A DNA stretch of 64,000 bases from Gemmatimonadota bacterium (GCA_021324775.1 JAJPIM010000007.1:99037-163036), one strand, 5' to 3'. Positions 17,377 through 26,880 are shown, counted from the stretch's first letter. A program made the numbers and translations. The notes: generated by a model from the sequence alone, not told the origin.

Positions 17377-19314
17377 ATGCCACGCAAACGCTCTCGTGCA
17401 GGCGACGAATCCTTGGGCATGGACGCCAATATCACGCGCAAGGATTTTCTCAATACTTCGCTGCTCGGGTTGGGTGCGGCGTTGCTGCACGCACCGCCAC
17501 CGGCAGCTCTCGTGGCGCAGTCCGGTGGCGACGCCACCAGCCCGCCGGAGCACATGGCGGATCCGTGGACCGGGTATGGCGGTGTCGGCGACTACGCTTC
17601 CGCGAACGGTAACACGGCGCCCGTGCTGGCTGCCGCGCACAAGATTCGGGACGGAGTCTATGCCAAGCTGCCTGCCGACACGACCGATACCGGGCAGGTA
17701 TACGACCTGGTCATTGTCGGCGGGGGGATCTCGGGGTTGACTGCCGCCTACTATTTCCAGAAGGCGGCCGGGGGATCCAAGACGTGCCTCCTACTGGAAA
17801 ATCATCCCATCTTCGGTGGTGAGGCGCGCCAGAACGAGTTTCTCGTCGGCGGCTACCGTTTGCTCGGCCCGCAAGGTTCGAACGATTTTGGCGTGCCGCA
17901 CGCGGGATCCGGCACCCAGAGTGACGAGATCTGGACCGACCTCAAGCTGCCGCGCGAGTTCAAGTATCAGGATTGGGATCCCAACCTCAAGCCGCTCCGA
18001 TTCCAACTCGACAACTACGCCAACATGGACGGGGTAGACGAAACCCAGGTCGATGTCGGCTACTACTTCGATGAGAACTCCGGCGTATCGAAGCCGATCT
18101 GGATGCTCAACATCTGGAAGAACAATCTGGAGGGCACGCCGTACTCCGACGAGGTCAAGCGGGATCTGCTCAAGTGGCGCCATGCTACGGGCGAGAGCAC
18201 CGATGCATTCCGCCGAATGCTTGACGGCATTACCTATCGCGACTACCTCGAAAAGACGCTCGGCCTACGTCCCGAGGTGACCAAAGTCGTCGAGCCGGTC
18301 ATCGGACTGATCAACGGGGCGAGTCCTGACGCCGTCTCGGCGTTCGCGGCGTCGCAGATCGGCATGCCGGGCGTCGCACGCCAGCGCCCGGCCACCGGTG
18401 ATCTCCCGCAATCGTTTCCGGGCGGGAACTCGACGTTCGGCCGCTACCTGGTTCGCGAGTTGATCCCGGCTGCGATGCCCGCGGGGACGGATTTCGAAGA
18501 AATGCTCATGGCTCCCGTGGACTTCGCGGCGCTCGACCGCCCAGGACAGCCGGTCCGGATTCGCCTCGGTGCTCTCGCGGTCCGGGTTCAGCACGCGGCC
18601 GGGGCGGGATCGGCCGGCGATGTCGAAGTCGCTTACGCGAAAGCCGGACGCGTCTACCGCGTCAAAGCCCACAAGGTGATCATGGCTTCGGGTGGTTGGG
18701 TCAACAAGCATATCTTGACGGACATTCCAGCCGACATGAAGGCGGCCTACGGCGAGTTCTGCTACGGCTCCGCGCTCGTGGTGAACGTCGCACTCAGGAA
18801 CTGGCGCTTCCTGTACAAGCTGGGAGCGCCAGCGAGCCGCTGGTATGGCGACGGATTCGGCTTCTGCTGCAACATCCGCAGGCCCATGGTAGCCGGCGGT
18901 TACAGCCCGCCTTTGCACCCGGACAAGCCAATCGTGATGACGTATTACGTCGGCCTCTATACACCAGGCCGATCGGCGTACGAACAAGGCGTGTTGGCAC
19001 GCGCGCGACTGCTCTCGCTATCCTATGCCGATTACGAGCGCCAATGCCGCGAGCACATGGTGAAACTATTTGCGGACGCGGGCTTCAGCCCCAAACGAGA
19101 CATCGCGGGGATCATCCTGAATCGGTGGGGACACGCCCGAGTACTCCAGCCTCCCGGGTTCTATTTCGGCCGCAACGGTGCGCCGCCGGGCCGCGAGATC
19201 GTGGAGAAGGGGTATGGCAACATCGCGATTGGCCATTCCGAGCTTAACGGACATCAGAGCGTCGGTGGGGCCATGGCTCAGGGGAAGCGCGCGGCAGAGC
19301 AAGTGCTGGCGTGA
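17377..19314 (+). CDS. Secreted FAD-dependent oxidoreductase, spermidine-dehydrogenase-like
   Basis: 645 aa from ATG 17377 (AGGTG about 8 bases upstream). ATG 17419 is the alternative, starting directly at a Tat-like signal (ITRKDFLNTSLLGLGAALL) with Arg-Lys in place of the twin arginines. After the signal comes the short segment GYGGVGDYASANGNT, which is familiar from bacterial spermidine dehydrogenases. An FAD-binding Rossmann motif follows (VYDLVIVGGGISGLTAAYYF, about residues 109-128), then the NPIFGGEARQ-type second FAD contact and a C-terminal FAD closure (GYGNIAIGHSELNGHQSVGG). The family oxidises polyamines in the periplasm. Assignment to SpdH is by remembered resemblance and not by alignment. 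It lies 37 bp after susD, probably in the same operon, which hints that the SusCD substrate may be an amine-containing compound. Confidence 0.75.
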   Translation: MPRKRSRAGDESLGMDANITRKDFLNTSLLGLGAALLHAPPPAALVAQSGGDATSPPEHMADPWTGYGGVGDYASANGNTAPVLAAAHKIRDGVYAKLPADTTDTGQVYDLVIVGGGISGLTAAYYFQKAAGGSKTCLLLENHPIFGGEARQNEFLVGGYRLLGPQGSNDFGVPHAGSGTQSDEIWTDLKLPREFKYQDWDPNLKPLRFQLDNYANMDGVDETQVDVGYYFDENSGVSKPIWMLNIWKNNLEGTPYSDEVKRDLLKWRHATGESTDAFRRMLDGITYRDYLEKTLGLRPEVTKVVEPVIGLINGASPDAVSAFAASQIGMPGVARQRPATGDLPQSFPGGNSTFGRYLVRELIPAAMPAGTDFEEMLMAPVDFAALDRPGQPVRIRLGALAVRVQHAAGAGSAGDVEVAYAKAGRVYRVKAHKVIMASGGWVNKHILTDIPADMKAAYGEFCYGSALVVNVALRNWRFLYKLGAPASRWYGDGFGFCCNIRRPMVAGGYSPPLHPDKPIVMTYYVGLYTPGRSAYEQGVLARARLLSLSYADYERQCREHMVKLFADAGFSPKRDIAGIILNRWGHARVLQPPGFYFGRNGAPPGREIVEKGYGNIAIGHSELNGHQSVGGAMAQGKRAAEQVLA

Positions 19315-19375
19315 ACCAGTGGAACGGCGCCGGGCAGCAGAACACACACTGGCCCGTTGACGCGCCCGACCCCTG

Positions 19376-19565
19376 ATGAGGGCGGCGCCGTGGCTTCAGG
19401 TTTACGACCCACTCCACAGCCCGGTGTGGTCCACCTCCGCGGCTGCGCTGCCGATCGTGGTGTTACTCGGGACGATCGCTGTCCTGCGGCCTGCGGGCGC
19501 ACTACGTGGCGCTCCTCGGCCTCGGGACGGCACCCGCGGTAGCTGTCGCTGTTTTAGGCGTGCCC
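19376..19565 (+). pseudogene. Frameshifted, truncated remnant of an L-lactate permease (LctP)
   Basis: The first ~40 codons from ATG 19376 read WLQVYDPLHSPVWSTSAAAL then PIVVLLGTIAVLR. This matches the conserved N-terminus of LctP/LldP permeases (W-x-Q-x-Y-D-P-L, W-S-T, then A-x-x-P-I/V-V-V-L). At about 19494-19500 the similarity moves to another frame, which continues HYVALLGLGTAPAVAVAV, the start of the second helix. Similarity stops after about 60 residues of a ~550-residue family. The gene is therefore frameshifted and lacks about 90% of its length. It lies between the flavoprotein gene and the convergent DUF2442 gene. Confidence 0.7.
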
Positions 19566-19606
19566 GGGTCGTGCACTGAGGCCAGCGCGCCGGCATGGCG
19601 TCATCA

Positions 19607-20038
19607 TCACGCCGGCTGCGACTTCCGTGGGCGCCCACCCTTGACTCCGTTCGCCGGGGACGCGCGCGCTCGAGCGGGGCTTTTGGTGCTTCCGCCGATA
19701 CGTCCAAGCTCGCGCATTGCGGCTGCCGGATGCGGCCAGCCGGCGAGAGCAAGGATGCCCCCCACCTCGTATTGCACATCCACCTGATCCCAGCACACGC
19801 CCCACCCGCCTGGACTGACATGCACATCCGTCAGGACGTCCTCTCCCGCACCCTTGAGCGCCCGGAGGAGAGCGATCGGCACGGTTACCACGACTCCGCT
19901 AGGCAGTGTGACTTGGATGGCGCGGGATTTCGGTAGATAACTGGCTTGCGTCGCCCGCACTTCGAACGGCACCTTGCGCTTCGTCGCGCGCCGCAGTTGG
20001 GTCGCGATTTCCGCGTCTGTCGGTCTAGGTCGCGCCAT
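19607..20038 (-). CDS. DUF2442 domain-containing protein (antitoxin-like), orphan
   Basis: 143 aa from ATG 20038 with GGAGG eight bases upstream. The longer frame to 20098 lacks such a site. The core (about residues 30-95: IQVTLPSGVVVTVPIALL, then GWGVCWDQVDVQYEVGGIL) fits DUF2442, small proteins usually paired with DUF4160 proteins in toxin-antitoxin-like modules. The end carries the GGRPRK AT-hook-like motif often seen in this family, suggesting DNA binding. No DUF4160 partner is present on either side. A 9-3-9 palindrome just upstream (20051-20071) is a likely autoregulatory operator. Confidence 0.8.
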   Translation of the reverse strand: MARPRPTDAEIATQLRRATKRKVPFEVRATQASYLPKSRAIQVTLPSGVVVTVPIALLRALKGAGEDVLTDVHVSPGGWGVCWDQVDVQYEVGGILALAGWPHPAAAMRELGRIGGSTKSPARARASPANGVKGGRPRKSQPA

Positions 20039-20050
20039 CGATCTTCCTCC

Positions 20051-20071
20051 ATAACCTAGCGCCTGGGTTAT
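20051..20071. promoter_or_regulatory. 9-3-9 palindromic operator candidate upstream of DUF2442 gene
   Basis: ATAACCTAG-CGC-CTGGGTTAT: arms of 9 bp with one mismatch around a 3-base centre. It ends 12 bases before the DUF2442 start codon, so a protein bound here would block transcription or translation initiation. The AT-rich arms stand out in the GC-rich surroundings. Confidence 0.55.
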
Positions 20072-20156
20072 ATCAAGCAGGGCCAATCTTGGCGACACTT
20101 CTGATGGCCGCCCGGAGTTTGGACGCTGTTGATTCTGCCCCGGCTGACTCCGTTCC

Positions 20157-22832
20157 TTACCTGATCACTGCGGGCACCGAAGGTGCCCGCGATGCGGCCA
20201 ACTCGCTCCGGAACTTCGCAGCCTGGCTTGGCATGTGGAGCGAGTCATACTCGATCACGAGGTCGTTGCGAGCGTTATTGAGCCAGCCAAACGACGCGCT
20301 GGCCTGTTTTTCGATGATCCCGTACCCGGCCAGCGATTCCTGTACCGCTTCGGCGAACTTTCCCTGGTTGAGCAGGGCACGTCCGAGCTTGATCCGTGCC
20401 ACGCCGGTGTTGAGATGGGTCGGCGACTGCGCGGCCGAAAAGCGCTGTACGGCCTCGCGGAACAGCCGCTCGGCCTCCGCCTGATCGCCGCGCTGGGCGG
20501 CCACGCTTCCAAGATCCGATGCCGCGACGCCCAGGAGATAGTGTTTCTCGCCGTAGACCGACCGGTAGATGGCTGCCATGCGTGTGAAGTAGGCCTGTGC
20601 CTCGTCGAGCGAGCCTTGTCCGAGTGCGGCGGCTCCGAGGGCATTGAGTGCGGAGGCCACGCGCGGGTGCGAGGGACCGTAGACACGCTCCTGGATGCGC
20701 AACGCCTGTTTGAGCGACGTGATCGCTTCGTCGTAGCGCGACTCCATGACCAGCGTGCGGCTCAGGATGGTGAGGACGGAGGCGGTTTCGGGATGATCGT
20801 CGCCGTACCAGGAGCGGTCGATGTCCAACGCCTGCCGCAAGTAGGCCTCGGCCTCGCGGTAGTGCCCGAGGTCGTGTTGAATGGCGCCCAGGTTGATGAG
20901 ATCGTCCGCGACCTGTGGCGTCCGGTCGCCGTAGATCCGGCGGTCCATCGCGAGTCCCACCCGATTGAGCGAATCGGATACCCCGTAGTGACCGACGTAG
21001 TAGTGGGAGTTCGCGAGGCGGTTGAGGCTTTCGCCGAGGTCGACTGGCTCGACCCCTGGCCGCGCCTGGAGGTGCACCGCGTCATCGAGAATGGCGATGG
21101 CGCTGTCGTAGGATCCCCGGTCGGCCATCACCTGGCCCAGCGCCATCGTCTGGCGGCCGATAGCCGGATCGTTTGCGGGCAGCTTTCTCTTGCTCATCGC
21201 CAGCCCCTCGCGGACGAGCTGCTCGGCGTCGTCGTAGCGGGCCTGGTCCGAGCGGAGGAGGCCGAGCGCGACCAGATCGGCCGCGACATCGGGATCGTCG
21301 GGAGACAGAGCGCGCTGGCGCTGCAGGGCGGCGCGCAGGAGCGTGTCCGCACGGTCGAAATTGCCGAGCCGCTGATAGATCCCGCCGAGGGTGCCGTAAA
21401 GCGCCGCCTGGACGGCGGGCTCCTTGTCGAGCATTCGGGCTTCTTGCACGCCCCGTCCCACCATCGTCACCACGTGGAGCGTGTCGGACGGGCCAGCGGA
21501 ATAGTTTTCGCCATTGAACAGATTGAGCATGAAGCGCTGGATACGCTGCGTGCGAGCAACCTGGGCGACCGCCGCATCGCGGGCCGCTTTGAGCCGCACC
21601 GTGTAGTACGCAATCGTGGCGATGGCGCCCATGACCACCAGCGTGGCGGCTGCGAGCGGGCGCCGGTACCGCGTCGTGAACTTCGTGAGGCGGTACCGAG
21701 CGGAGTCGGGGCGCGCGTCGAGCGGCTCGCCGCGCAGGTAGTGATCGACATCGCGGATCAGCGCCTCGACCGACCGGTAGCGGCGCTGCGGGTCCTTGTG
21801 CATGGCCGTGAGGCATAGCACATCGAGGTCCGACCATGACGCGCGGCTCACGATCAAGCGCCGCGCCTGGTCGCCCGCGCGTTCCGCGACTCGCCGCGCC
21901 ACGGCCGACGGTTTGACCGGCTCGTGGTTGAGGATGATGGACTCGGCCTCGCCGAGCGATCGCTGGCCGATGTCGAACGGCAGGCGCTCGGTGAGGAGCT
22001 CGTACAGGACGACGCCCAGCGAATACACGTCGGTGTGCACGCCAGACTGGCCGCCGCGCATCTGCTCCGGTGCCGCGTACGCCAACGTCATGAAGCGCAT
22101 TGCCGTATGCGTCTTGTCGGCCGGCACGTCGAGGCTGTCGATCTGTTTGGAGATGCCGAAGTCGAGGAGCACGACGCTACCGTCCGGCCTCACCAGGATG
22201 TTGGATGGCTTGAGGTCGCGGTGTATGACGAGGTGGCGGTGCGCGTATTGGACCGCTTCACACACGGCGCGGAAGAGGCGGAGCCGGTCGGCGACGGAGA
22301 GCCGGTGTGTGACACCGTAGGTCGTGAGCGGGACGCCCTCGACGTATTCCATGACGAACCACGGCGTGCCGTCGCCCAAGGTATCGGCATCGTAGAGACG
22401 GGCGATAGACGGGTGGTTGAGCTGGGCGAGCGTGCGTTGCTCATTGGCGAATCGGTCGCGGCGGGCGGGCGAGAGCCACGCGTCCCGCAGAATCTTGATG
22501 GCGACCAGTCCGCCCAGATCGGTGCGCTCGGCCAGATAGACGACGCCCATCCCGCCTTCGCCGAGCATGGACACGATGCGGTAGCGTCCGAACTCCTGGT
22601 GCGGCAAGACCGGCGATGCCTGTTCGCGGAGCACGCGGTCCGCGAGTTGGGCGAGGCCGGCATCGAGCAGCGAGGATCCCGAGGCGTCCTCGCGGAGGAG
22701 GGCCGAGACCTCGGCCGCGAGATCGGGGTCATCACTGCACTCCGCGGCCAGGAGGGCCTGCTGCTCGTTGGCCGGCAGGTCAGCCGCGCGGTGGAAGAGA
22801 GCCTGAATCTGCTCCCAACGCTGGGTGTCCAT
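20157..22832 (-). CDS. Membrane Ser/Thr protein kinase with C-terminal TPR domain
   Basis: 891 aa from ATG 22832. Residues 1-80 form an acidic helical N-terminus. The Hanks-type kinase domain spans about 81-355 with the glycine loop (LGEGGMGVVYLAE), catalytic Lys113, HRDLKPSN (204-211) and DFG (224-226), all intact. One TM helix lies at about 391-411. The large external part consists of TPR units, with recurring patterns such as YDEAITSLKQALRIQERVYG and the kinesin-light-chain-like GPSHPRVASALNALG. It begins 17 bp after an ECF sigma factor, an arrangement well known in Planctomycetes and Acidobacteria, in which the kinase is thought to act on the sigma factor. The TPR domain would sense a periplasmic partner. 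Confidence 0.93.
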   Translation of the reverse strand: MDTQRWEQIQALFHRAADLPANEQQALLAAECSDDPDLAAEVSALLREDASGSSLLDAGLAQLADRVLREQASPVLPHQEFGRYRIVSMLGEGGMGVVYLAERTDLGGLVAIKILRDAWLSPARRDRFANEQRTLAQLNHPSIARLYDADTLGDGTPWFVMEYVEGVPLTTYGVTHRLSVADRLRLFRAVCEAVQYAHRHLVIHRDLKPSNILVRPDGSVVLLDFGISKQIDSLDVPADKTHTAMRFMTLAYAAPEQMRGGQSGVHTDVYSLGVVLYELLTERLPFDIGQRSLGEAESIILNHEPVKPSAVARRVAERAGDQARRLIVSRASWSDLDVLCLTAMHKDPQRRYRSVEALIRDVDHYLRGEPLDARPDSARYRLTKFTTRYRRPLAAATLVVMGAIATIAYYTVRLKAARDAAVAQVARTQRIQRFMLNLFNGENYSAGPSDTLHVVTMVGRGVQEARMLDKEPAVQAALYGTLGGIYQRLGNFDRADTLLRAALQRQRALSPDDPDVAADLVALGLLRSDQARYDDAEQLVREGLAMSKRKLPANDPAIGRQTMALGQVMADRGSYDSAIAILDDAVHLQARPGVEPVDLGESLNRLANSHYYVGHYGVSDSLNRVGLAMDRRIYGDRTPQVADDLINLGAIQHDLGHYREAEAYLRQALDIDRSWYGDDHPETASVLTILSRTLVMESRYDEAITSLKQALRIQERVYGPSHPRVASALNALGAAALGQGSLDEAQAYFTRMAAIYRSVYGEKHYLLGVAASDLGSVAAQRGDQAEAERLFREAVQRFSAAQSPTHLNTGVARIKLGRALLNQGKFAEAVQESLAGYGIIEKQASASFGWLNNARNDLVIEYDSLHMPSQAAKFRSELAASRAPSVPAVIR

Positions 22833-22849
22833 CGGGTCAGCCAGACATA

Positions 22850-23428
22850 TCAGTGGTCGTGGCGCAGCTCGTGAGCGAGCCACGCCTTGGCGGCGCGCCA
22901 GTCGCGGAGGATCGTGGCTTCGGAGACGCCCAGCAACTCCGCCGTCTCGCTGATGTCGAGACCACCGAAGAAGCGGCTCTCCACCATCAGGGCCTGGCGT
23001 GGCTGGATGCGCGCCAGGGCCTCGAGGGCGGCATCGAGCGTGAGGAGCTCATCGGCACCACTGGCCTGGTGGTCGAGCCCTTCGTCGAAGGTCACCGGTG
23101 TGAGTCCCCCACCGCGTTTCTGTGCATTGCGCCGCCGGGCCGCCTCGATCAGCACCTGCCGCATCGCGCGCGCGGCGATTCGTTTGAAGTGCACGCGGGA
23201 AACCGACACCAGCGGGGGCGAGCCCGCGAGCTTGAGCCAGGCCTCATTGACGAGCGCGGTGGGGCTCAGCGTGGCACTGGGATCGGTGCGCCGGATGCTG
23301 GAGGCGAGGCGCCGAAGCTCCTCATACGTCGCCGTGAACAAGTCTTCCAGAACGGCGCGTTCGGGCGATACCGGGCTCAGCGTATCGAAACCCGCGGGTG
23401 TCATTGGTTTTCGTGGTTTCGACACCAT
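22850..23428 (-). CDS. ECF sigma factor, TIGR02999/ECF43-like, partner of kinase
   Basis: 192 aa from ATG 23428. A TTG nine codons earlier (23455) is an alternative. Sigma region 2 is of the divergent type (YEELRRLASSIRRTD, then LVNEAWLKLAG, HFKRIAARAMRQVLIEAARR), with the basic helix followed by KRGGG, as in the TIGR02999 group. Region 4 is LDISETAELLGVSEATILRD. No anti-sigma factor is adjacent; instead the next gene is a Ser/Thr kinase, consistent with control by phosphorylation. Confidence 0.9.
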   Translation of the reverse strand: MVSKPRKPMTPAGFDTLSPVSPERAVLEDLFTATYEELRRLASSIRRTDPSATLSPTALVNEAWLKLAGSPPLVSVSRVHFKRIAARAMRQVLIEAARRRNAQKRGGGLTPVTFDEGLDHQASGADELLTLDAALEALARIQPRQALMVESRFFGGLDISETAELLGVSEATILRDWRAAKAWLAHELRHDH

Positions 23429-23618
23429 GACGGTATTTCCCAGGCGTTGGCGCAATGTTCGGAAGGGCCAGACTCCGCTCTAGGCTACCACTTCGAGGGC
23501 AGACTGGGCAACAGGCACGCCGAACCAATGCATTGGCCCACACTGGCGGCCCCCGACGCTGCACTCGCGCCGCACTTTGAAGTTGCCCCGCAACACGTCA
23601 CGGCGAGGCGCCACGCAC

Positions 23619-23987
23619 ATGGGCGACAGGATCTTTACCGTTGCCGACACGAGTGCCGACGAGGTGATGGGTGTCCTCAGGAACACCGGCTCGAGCGATC
23701 CGGACGTGCTGTTTGCCGCGACGACCGAGTTCGGACGTCCGTTCCGGAACCAGAAGCGGTTCGGCTTCATGGCGATCGCCGTGGGCGCCGTGCTGGCATT
23801 GACCGTCGTCCTGCTGGTCGCCGGCGTGCTGCTCGCGATCGCCGGAGTCTGGCTCTGGCACAAGGGTAACCGCAACACCGCGGTCATCGGGTCCGCCTAC
23901 ACCTCGTACATGGCGTCGCTCACGGACGCGGCGGGCGCCGCAAGACCCGCGGCTCCGCCCCTTAACGGCATCGCGAATACCGGCTAA
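23619..23987 (+). CDS. Small membrane protein of unknown function
   Basis: 122 aa from ATG 23619. A longer frame from 23577 exists but begins with a basic, non-conserved-looking stretch. A soluble N-terminus of about 45 residues (DRIFTVADTSADEVMGVLRN) precedes a long hydrophobic helix or helical hairpin (FMAIAVGAVLALTVVLLVAG and onward, about 48-75), then a basic turn WHKGN and an Ala/Pro-rich tail. I recognise no family. The EVE-domain gene starts 9 bases after its stop, so the two are probably co-transcribed. Confidence 0.65.
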   Translation: MGDRIFTVADTSADEVMGVLRNTGSSDPDVLFAATTEFGRPFRNQKRFGFMAIAVGAVLALTVVLLVAGVLLAIAGVWLWHKGNRNTAVIGSAYTSYMASLTDAAGAARPAAPPLNGIANTG

Positions 23988-23996
23988 GTTGGGGGC

Positions 23997-24377
23997 GTGA
24001 ACTACCTCCTCAAGACCGAGCCCTCGGAGTATTCGTTCGCCGATCTGCAGCGCGATGGGGTGACCCGCTGGGACGGTGTGTCGAATCCGGTGGCGGTGAA
24101 GCACTTGCGCGAGATGGAGCCCGGTGCGCGGCTCATCATCTACGAGACGGGCACGCGCAAGAGTGCGGTGGGGACCGCGAAAGTGACGGCGGCCGACGCC
24201 TCCAATGCCAGCGATCCGGTTGTCACGATCTCGGCGGGTCGTCCCATCAAGGAGCCCGTCCCGCTGGCCACGATCAAGGCGAACAAGCTCTTCGCCACCT
24301 CGCCGCTCGTTCGCCAGGGGCGCCTCTCCGTCGTTCCGCTGACCGACGCGCAGTACAAGTTCCTGACGGACGGCTGA
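23997..24377 (+). CDS. EVE domain-containing protein
   Basis: 126 aa with a GTG start preceded by a G-rich Shine-Dalgarno-like run. The opening NYLLKTEPSEYSFADLQRDG followed by WDGVSNPVA is the hallmark of EVE domains (PUA-like fold, YTH relatives), which bind modified bases in nucleic acids. LVRQGRLSVVPL near the end is also conserved. The central loop is shorter than in typical members (about 140-155 aa). It follows a small membrane protein gene. A specific substrate cannot be stated. Confidence 0.88.
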   Translation: MNYLLKTEPSEYSFADLQRDGVTRWDGVSNPVAVKHLREMEPGARLIIYETGTRKSAVGTAKVTAADASNASDPVVTISAGRPIKEPVPLATIKANKLFATSPLVRQGRLSVVPLTDAQYKFLTDG

Positions 24378-24392
24378 TCCGCCCAGGCGGAT
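24377..24392. terminator. Hairpin between convergent genes
   Basis: ATCCGC-CCAG-GCGGAT, a perfect 6-bp stem starting at the EVE stop codon and lying between two convergent genes. No T-run follows in either direction, so a bidirectional terminator role is only a possibility. Confidence 0.3.
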
Positions 24393-24406
24393 AGTACCGC
24401 CTGCCC

Positions 24407-26779
24407 CTAGCTCGCGAGGATCGCGGCGGGGATGCGTTGGGGCAATCGGGGGACCGCCGGGCCGACTCTCGCGCCCTGCGGGTCTTCGAGCAGATGGCTG
24501 ATCTCGTCCGCCGACTGCGGCTTCGCGAAGAGGTAGCCCTGGCCGAACCGGCAACCGAGCGAGCGCATCAACTCCTGCTGGTCCGCATGCTCGATCCCCT
24601 CGGCAACCGTCCGCATCGCGAGCATGTCGCCGAGCGCGATGATCGTGCGGGCGAGCGCCGCATCATTTCCGCCGCGGGTCACGCCATCGATGAACGACTT
24701 GTCGATCTTGAGGATGTCGATCGGGAACCGCTGCAGGCTGCTGAGCGACGAGTATCCGGTGCCGAAGTCGTCGATTGCCAACTGGACGCCGAGGGCCTTG
24801 AGGGCGTGCAACTGGGCGATCGTGGCCTCGGTGTTTCTCATGACCACGCTCTCCGTGATCTCGAGCACCAGATGACGGGCATTCAACCCCGAGTTATGCA
24901 GTGCCGTCGCCACGTCACTGGCGAGATCCGCGTGCTCGAACTGGCGTCCCGAGAGATTCACCGTCACGGCGGGGGCGTCGCCTTTGGCGGCGGCTTGCCA
25001 AACTGCTGCCTGGCGGCAAGCCTCCTCGAGGACGAACCGGCCTAGTGGCACGATCAATCCAGTCTCTTCGGCCAGCGGCACGAAGAGGGAAGGCGGCAGC
25101 AGGCCCCGGCGCGGATGCTTCCAGCGCACGAGGGCCTCGATCGCCGTGAGGCGTCCGTCCTGAAGCTCGACGATCGGCTGGTATACGAGTTGGAGCTCAC
25201 CGCGCGCGATGCCATCGCGCAGATCGGCTTCGAGCGCCATACGATCTACGAGCGCCCGGTGCATCTCGGGCTCGAAGATCGCGCAGCGTCCGCGCCCTTC
25301 GCTCTTGGCCTGGTACATCGCGACATCGGCGTTGCGGAGCAGGGTCTCGGTATTATCGTCGTTACTCGCGCGCGCGATCCCGATGCTCGCGCTCACCGAC
25401 AACTCGCTTGCGCCCAGCCGGAACGGGGTGCGGAGCGCTGCTCCGATCCGGCCGGCGACAATGAGCGCGTCGGCATCGGCGCTGGCATGTTCGATGAGCA
25501 CCGCGAACTCATCGCCGCCGAGGCGCGCCACGGTGTCGCATCCGCGCGTGGCGTTCAGCAACCGGTGGGCGAGGGTAATGAGCAACTGGTCGCCGGCGCC
25601 GTGTCCGAGGCTGTCGTTGACGGTCTTGAACTCGTCGACGTCGAGGAACACGACTGCGATGCGGCCGCCGGCCCGCTCCGCCGCGGCGAACGCGTGCTCG
25701 ACGCGATCGTGGAAGAGCACCCGGTTGGCCAAGCCGGTCAAGGGGTCGTGCAGGGCCTGGTATGAGAGCTGGAATTCCAGCGTCTTGCGGGATGTGACGT
25801 CCCGCGCCACCCAGACCACGGAGTCGTCCGTCATGGGAGAAATCGTGCCGGCGATCCACGTCGTCTCCCCCGTACCCGCGACGCTGTATTCGACGTCGAT
25901 CGGCTGGTGCGACTCGAGCGCGCGGGTCACGCAGTTCGCGATCATGCTCGCGTCCTTGGGCGTCAGGACATCCTGAACGCGGCGGCCAATCCAGTCGGCC
26001 GGCGGACGGTGTGCAGCGCCGGCGCCACTGGCCGCGATCTTGAGATACCGGCCATCGCGATCCAGGACCACGATCACGTCCGACATGGCGCCGATCAGCG
26101 CGCGCAGCTCGGCCTCGCTCTCACGCAGCGCGGAGCTCGTTCGACGGAGCGTCCGTTCGCACCACAACGTCGCGTACGTCGCGGTGGCGCCCCCGGCGGC
26201 AAGCAAGCCGATCTTCGCGATCTCCCCGAACACCGAGGTCCCGCCCAGCTCGGCGACCGACAGCGGGTTGTCACGCATCGCGAGGTGTCCCACCCCCACG
26301 AAGAGCGCGATCATGATCGCGTATTCCGCGACCGCGATCGCCGAAGCGACGGCCGCGCGACGGGCGGAGCCAGTGAAGGGCCGCGCCGCAAGAATGACGA
26401 AATAGGCGAGCCAGATCGGCGATTGCACGGCGAGATCGGGCGATCCCACGAACCCGTAGCCGCAGAGGATGGCCGTCACCGCCGAGATGTCGACCGCAGC
26501 ATTGACGGTCGTCAGCCACTCAAAGGATCGGTGCGGCCGGTGAATCCAGATGTACTGGGCGATCGTCCACACGAGCATTGGGACGAGCACGCCGACGTTG
26601 ACGAGCGCGAGCCCTCGGGTCAGCACCGTCGCGTACATCAGACCGGCGCATGCCAGCATGATCAGCACCGCAGCGCGTACTCCATTGAGCACGCGCTCGG
26701 CTTCGATTCGCTCTCCCTCGAGGAGCCGCGCCGTCAGATGCCGGTCGCTTGTGGTGCGGAGTGCTGAGGCGTCAGTCAC
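24407..26779 (-). CDS. Membrane-bound PAS-GGDEF-EAL cyclic-di-GMP signalling protein
   Basis: 790 aa. Residues 1-215 hold six or seven predicted TM helices ([35 protein letters not shown], and others). A PAS domain follows ([20 protein letters not shown], ending in [13 protein letters not shown]), then a GGDEF diguanylate cyclase domain with intact [13 protein letters not shown], then an EAL phosphodiesterase domain with [20 protein letters not shown] and [13 protein letters not shown]. Both catalytic motifs appear intact, so the net activity cannot be predicted. It is convergent with the EVE gene. Confidence 0.93.
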   Translation of the reverse strand: MTDASALRTTSDRHLTARLLEGERIEAERVLNGVRAAVLIMLACAGLMYATVLTRGLALVNVGVLVPMLVWTIAQYIWIHRPHRSFEWLTTVNAAVDISAVTAILCGYGFVGSPDLAVQSPIWLAYFVILAARPFTGSARRAAVASAIAVAEYAIMIALFVGVGHLAMRDNPLSVAELGGTSVFGEIAKIGLLAAGGATATYATLWCERTLRRTSSALRESEAELRALIGAMSDVIVVLDRDGRYLKIAASGAGAAHRPPADWIGRRVQDVLTPKDASMIANCVTRALESHQPIDVEYSVAGTGETTWIAGTISPMTDDSVVWVARDVTSRKTLEFQLSYQALHDPLTGLANRVLFHDRVEHAFAAAERAGGRIAVVFLDVDEFKTVNDSLGHGAGDQLLITLAHRLLNATRGCDTVARLGGDEFAVLIEHASADADALIVAGRIGAALRTPFRLGASELSVSASIGIARASNDDNTETLLRNADVAMYQAKSEGRGRCAIFEPEMHRALVDRMALEADLRDGIARGELQLVYQPIVELQDGRLTAIEALVRWKHPRRGLLPPSLFVPLAEETGLIVPLGRFVLEEACRQAAVWQAAAKGDAPAVTVNLSGRQFEHADLASDVATALHNSGLNARHLVLEITESVVMRNTEATIAQLHALKALGVQLAIDDFGTGYSSLSSLQRFPIDILKIDKSFIDGVTRGGNDAALARTIIALGDMLAMRTVAEGIEHADQQELMRSLGCRFGQGYLFAKPQSADEISHLLEDPQGARVGPAVPRLPQRIPAAILAS

Positions 26780-26880
26780 CGAGACGGCAGTCCAGAGATA
26801 GGTCGTTGGCGGAGCACCATAGAGGACGGGGAAGTAGTGCCCCCCGTCACGTCACAAAACCGCTCCGTGTCGTTCCTTCT

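Noticed and set aside
20235..21818. 527-codon plus-strand frame
   Set aside because: Fully antisense to the TPR part of the kinase; repetitive VE/GD composition mirrors the TPR repeats.
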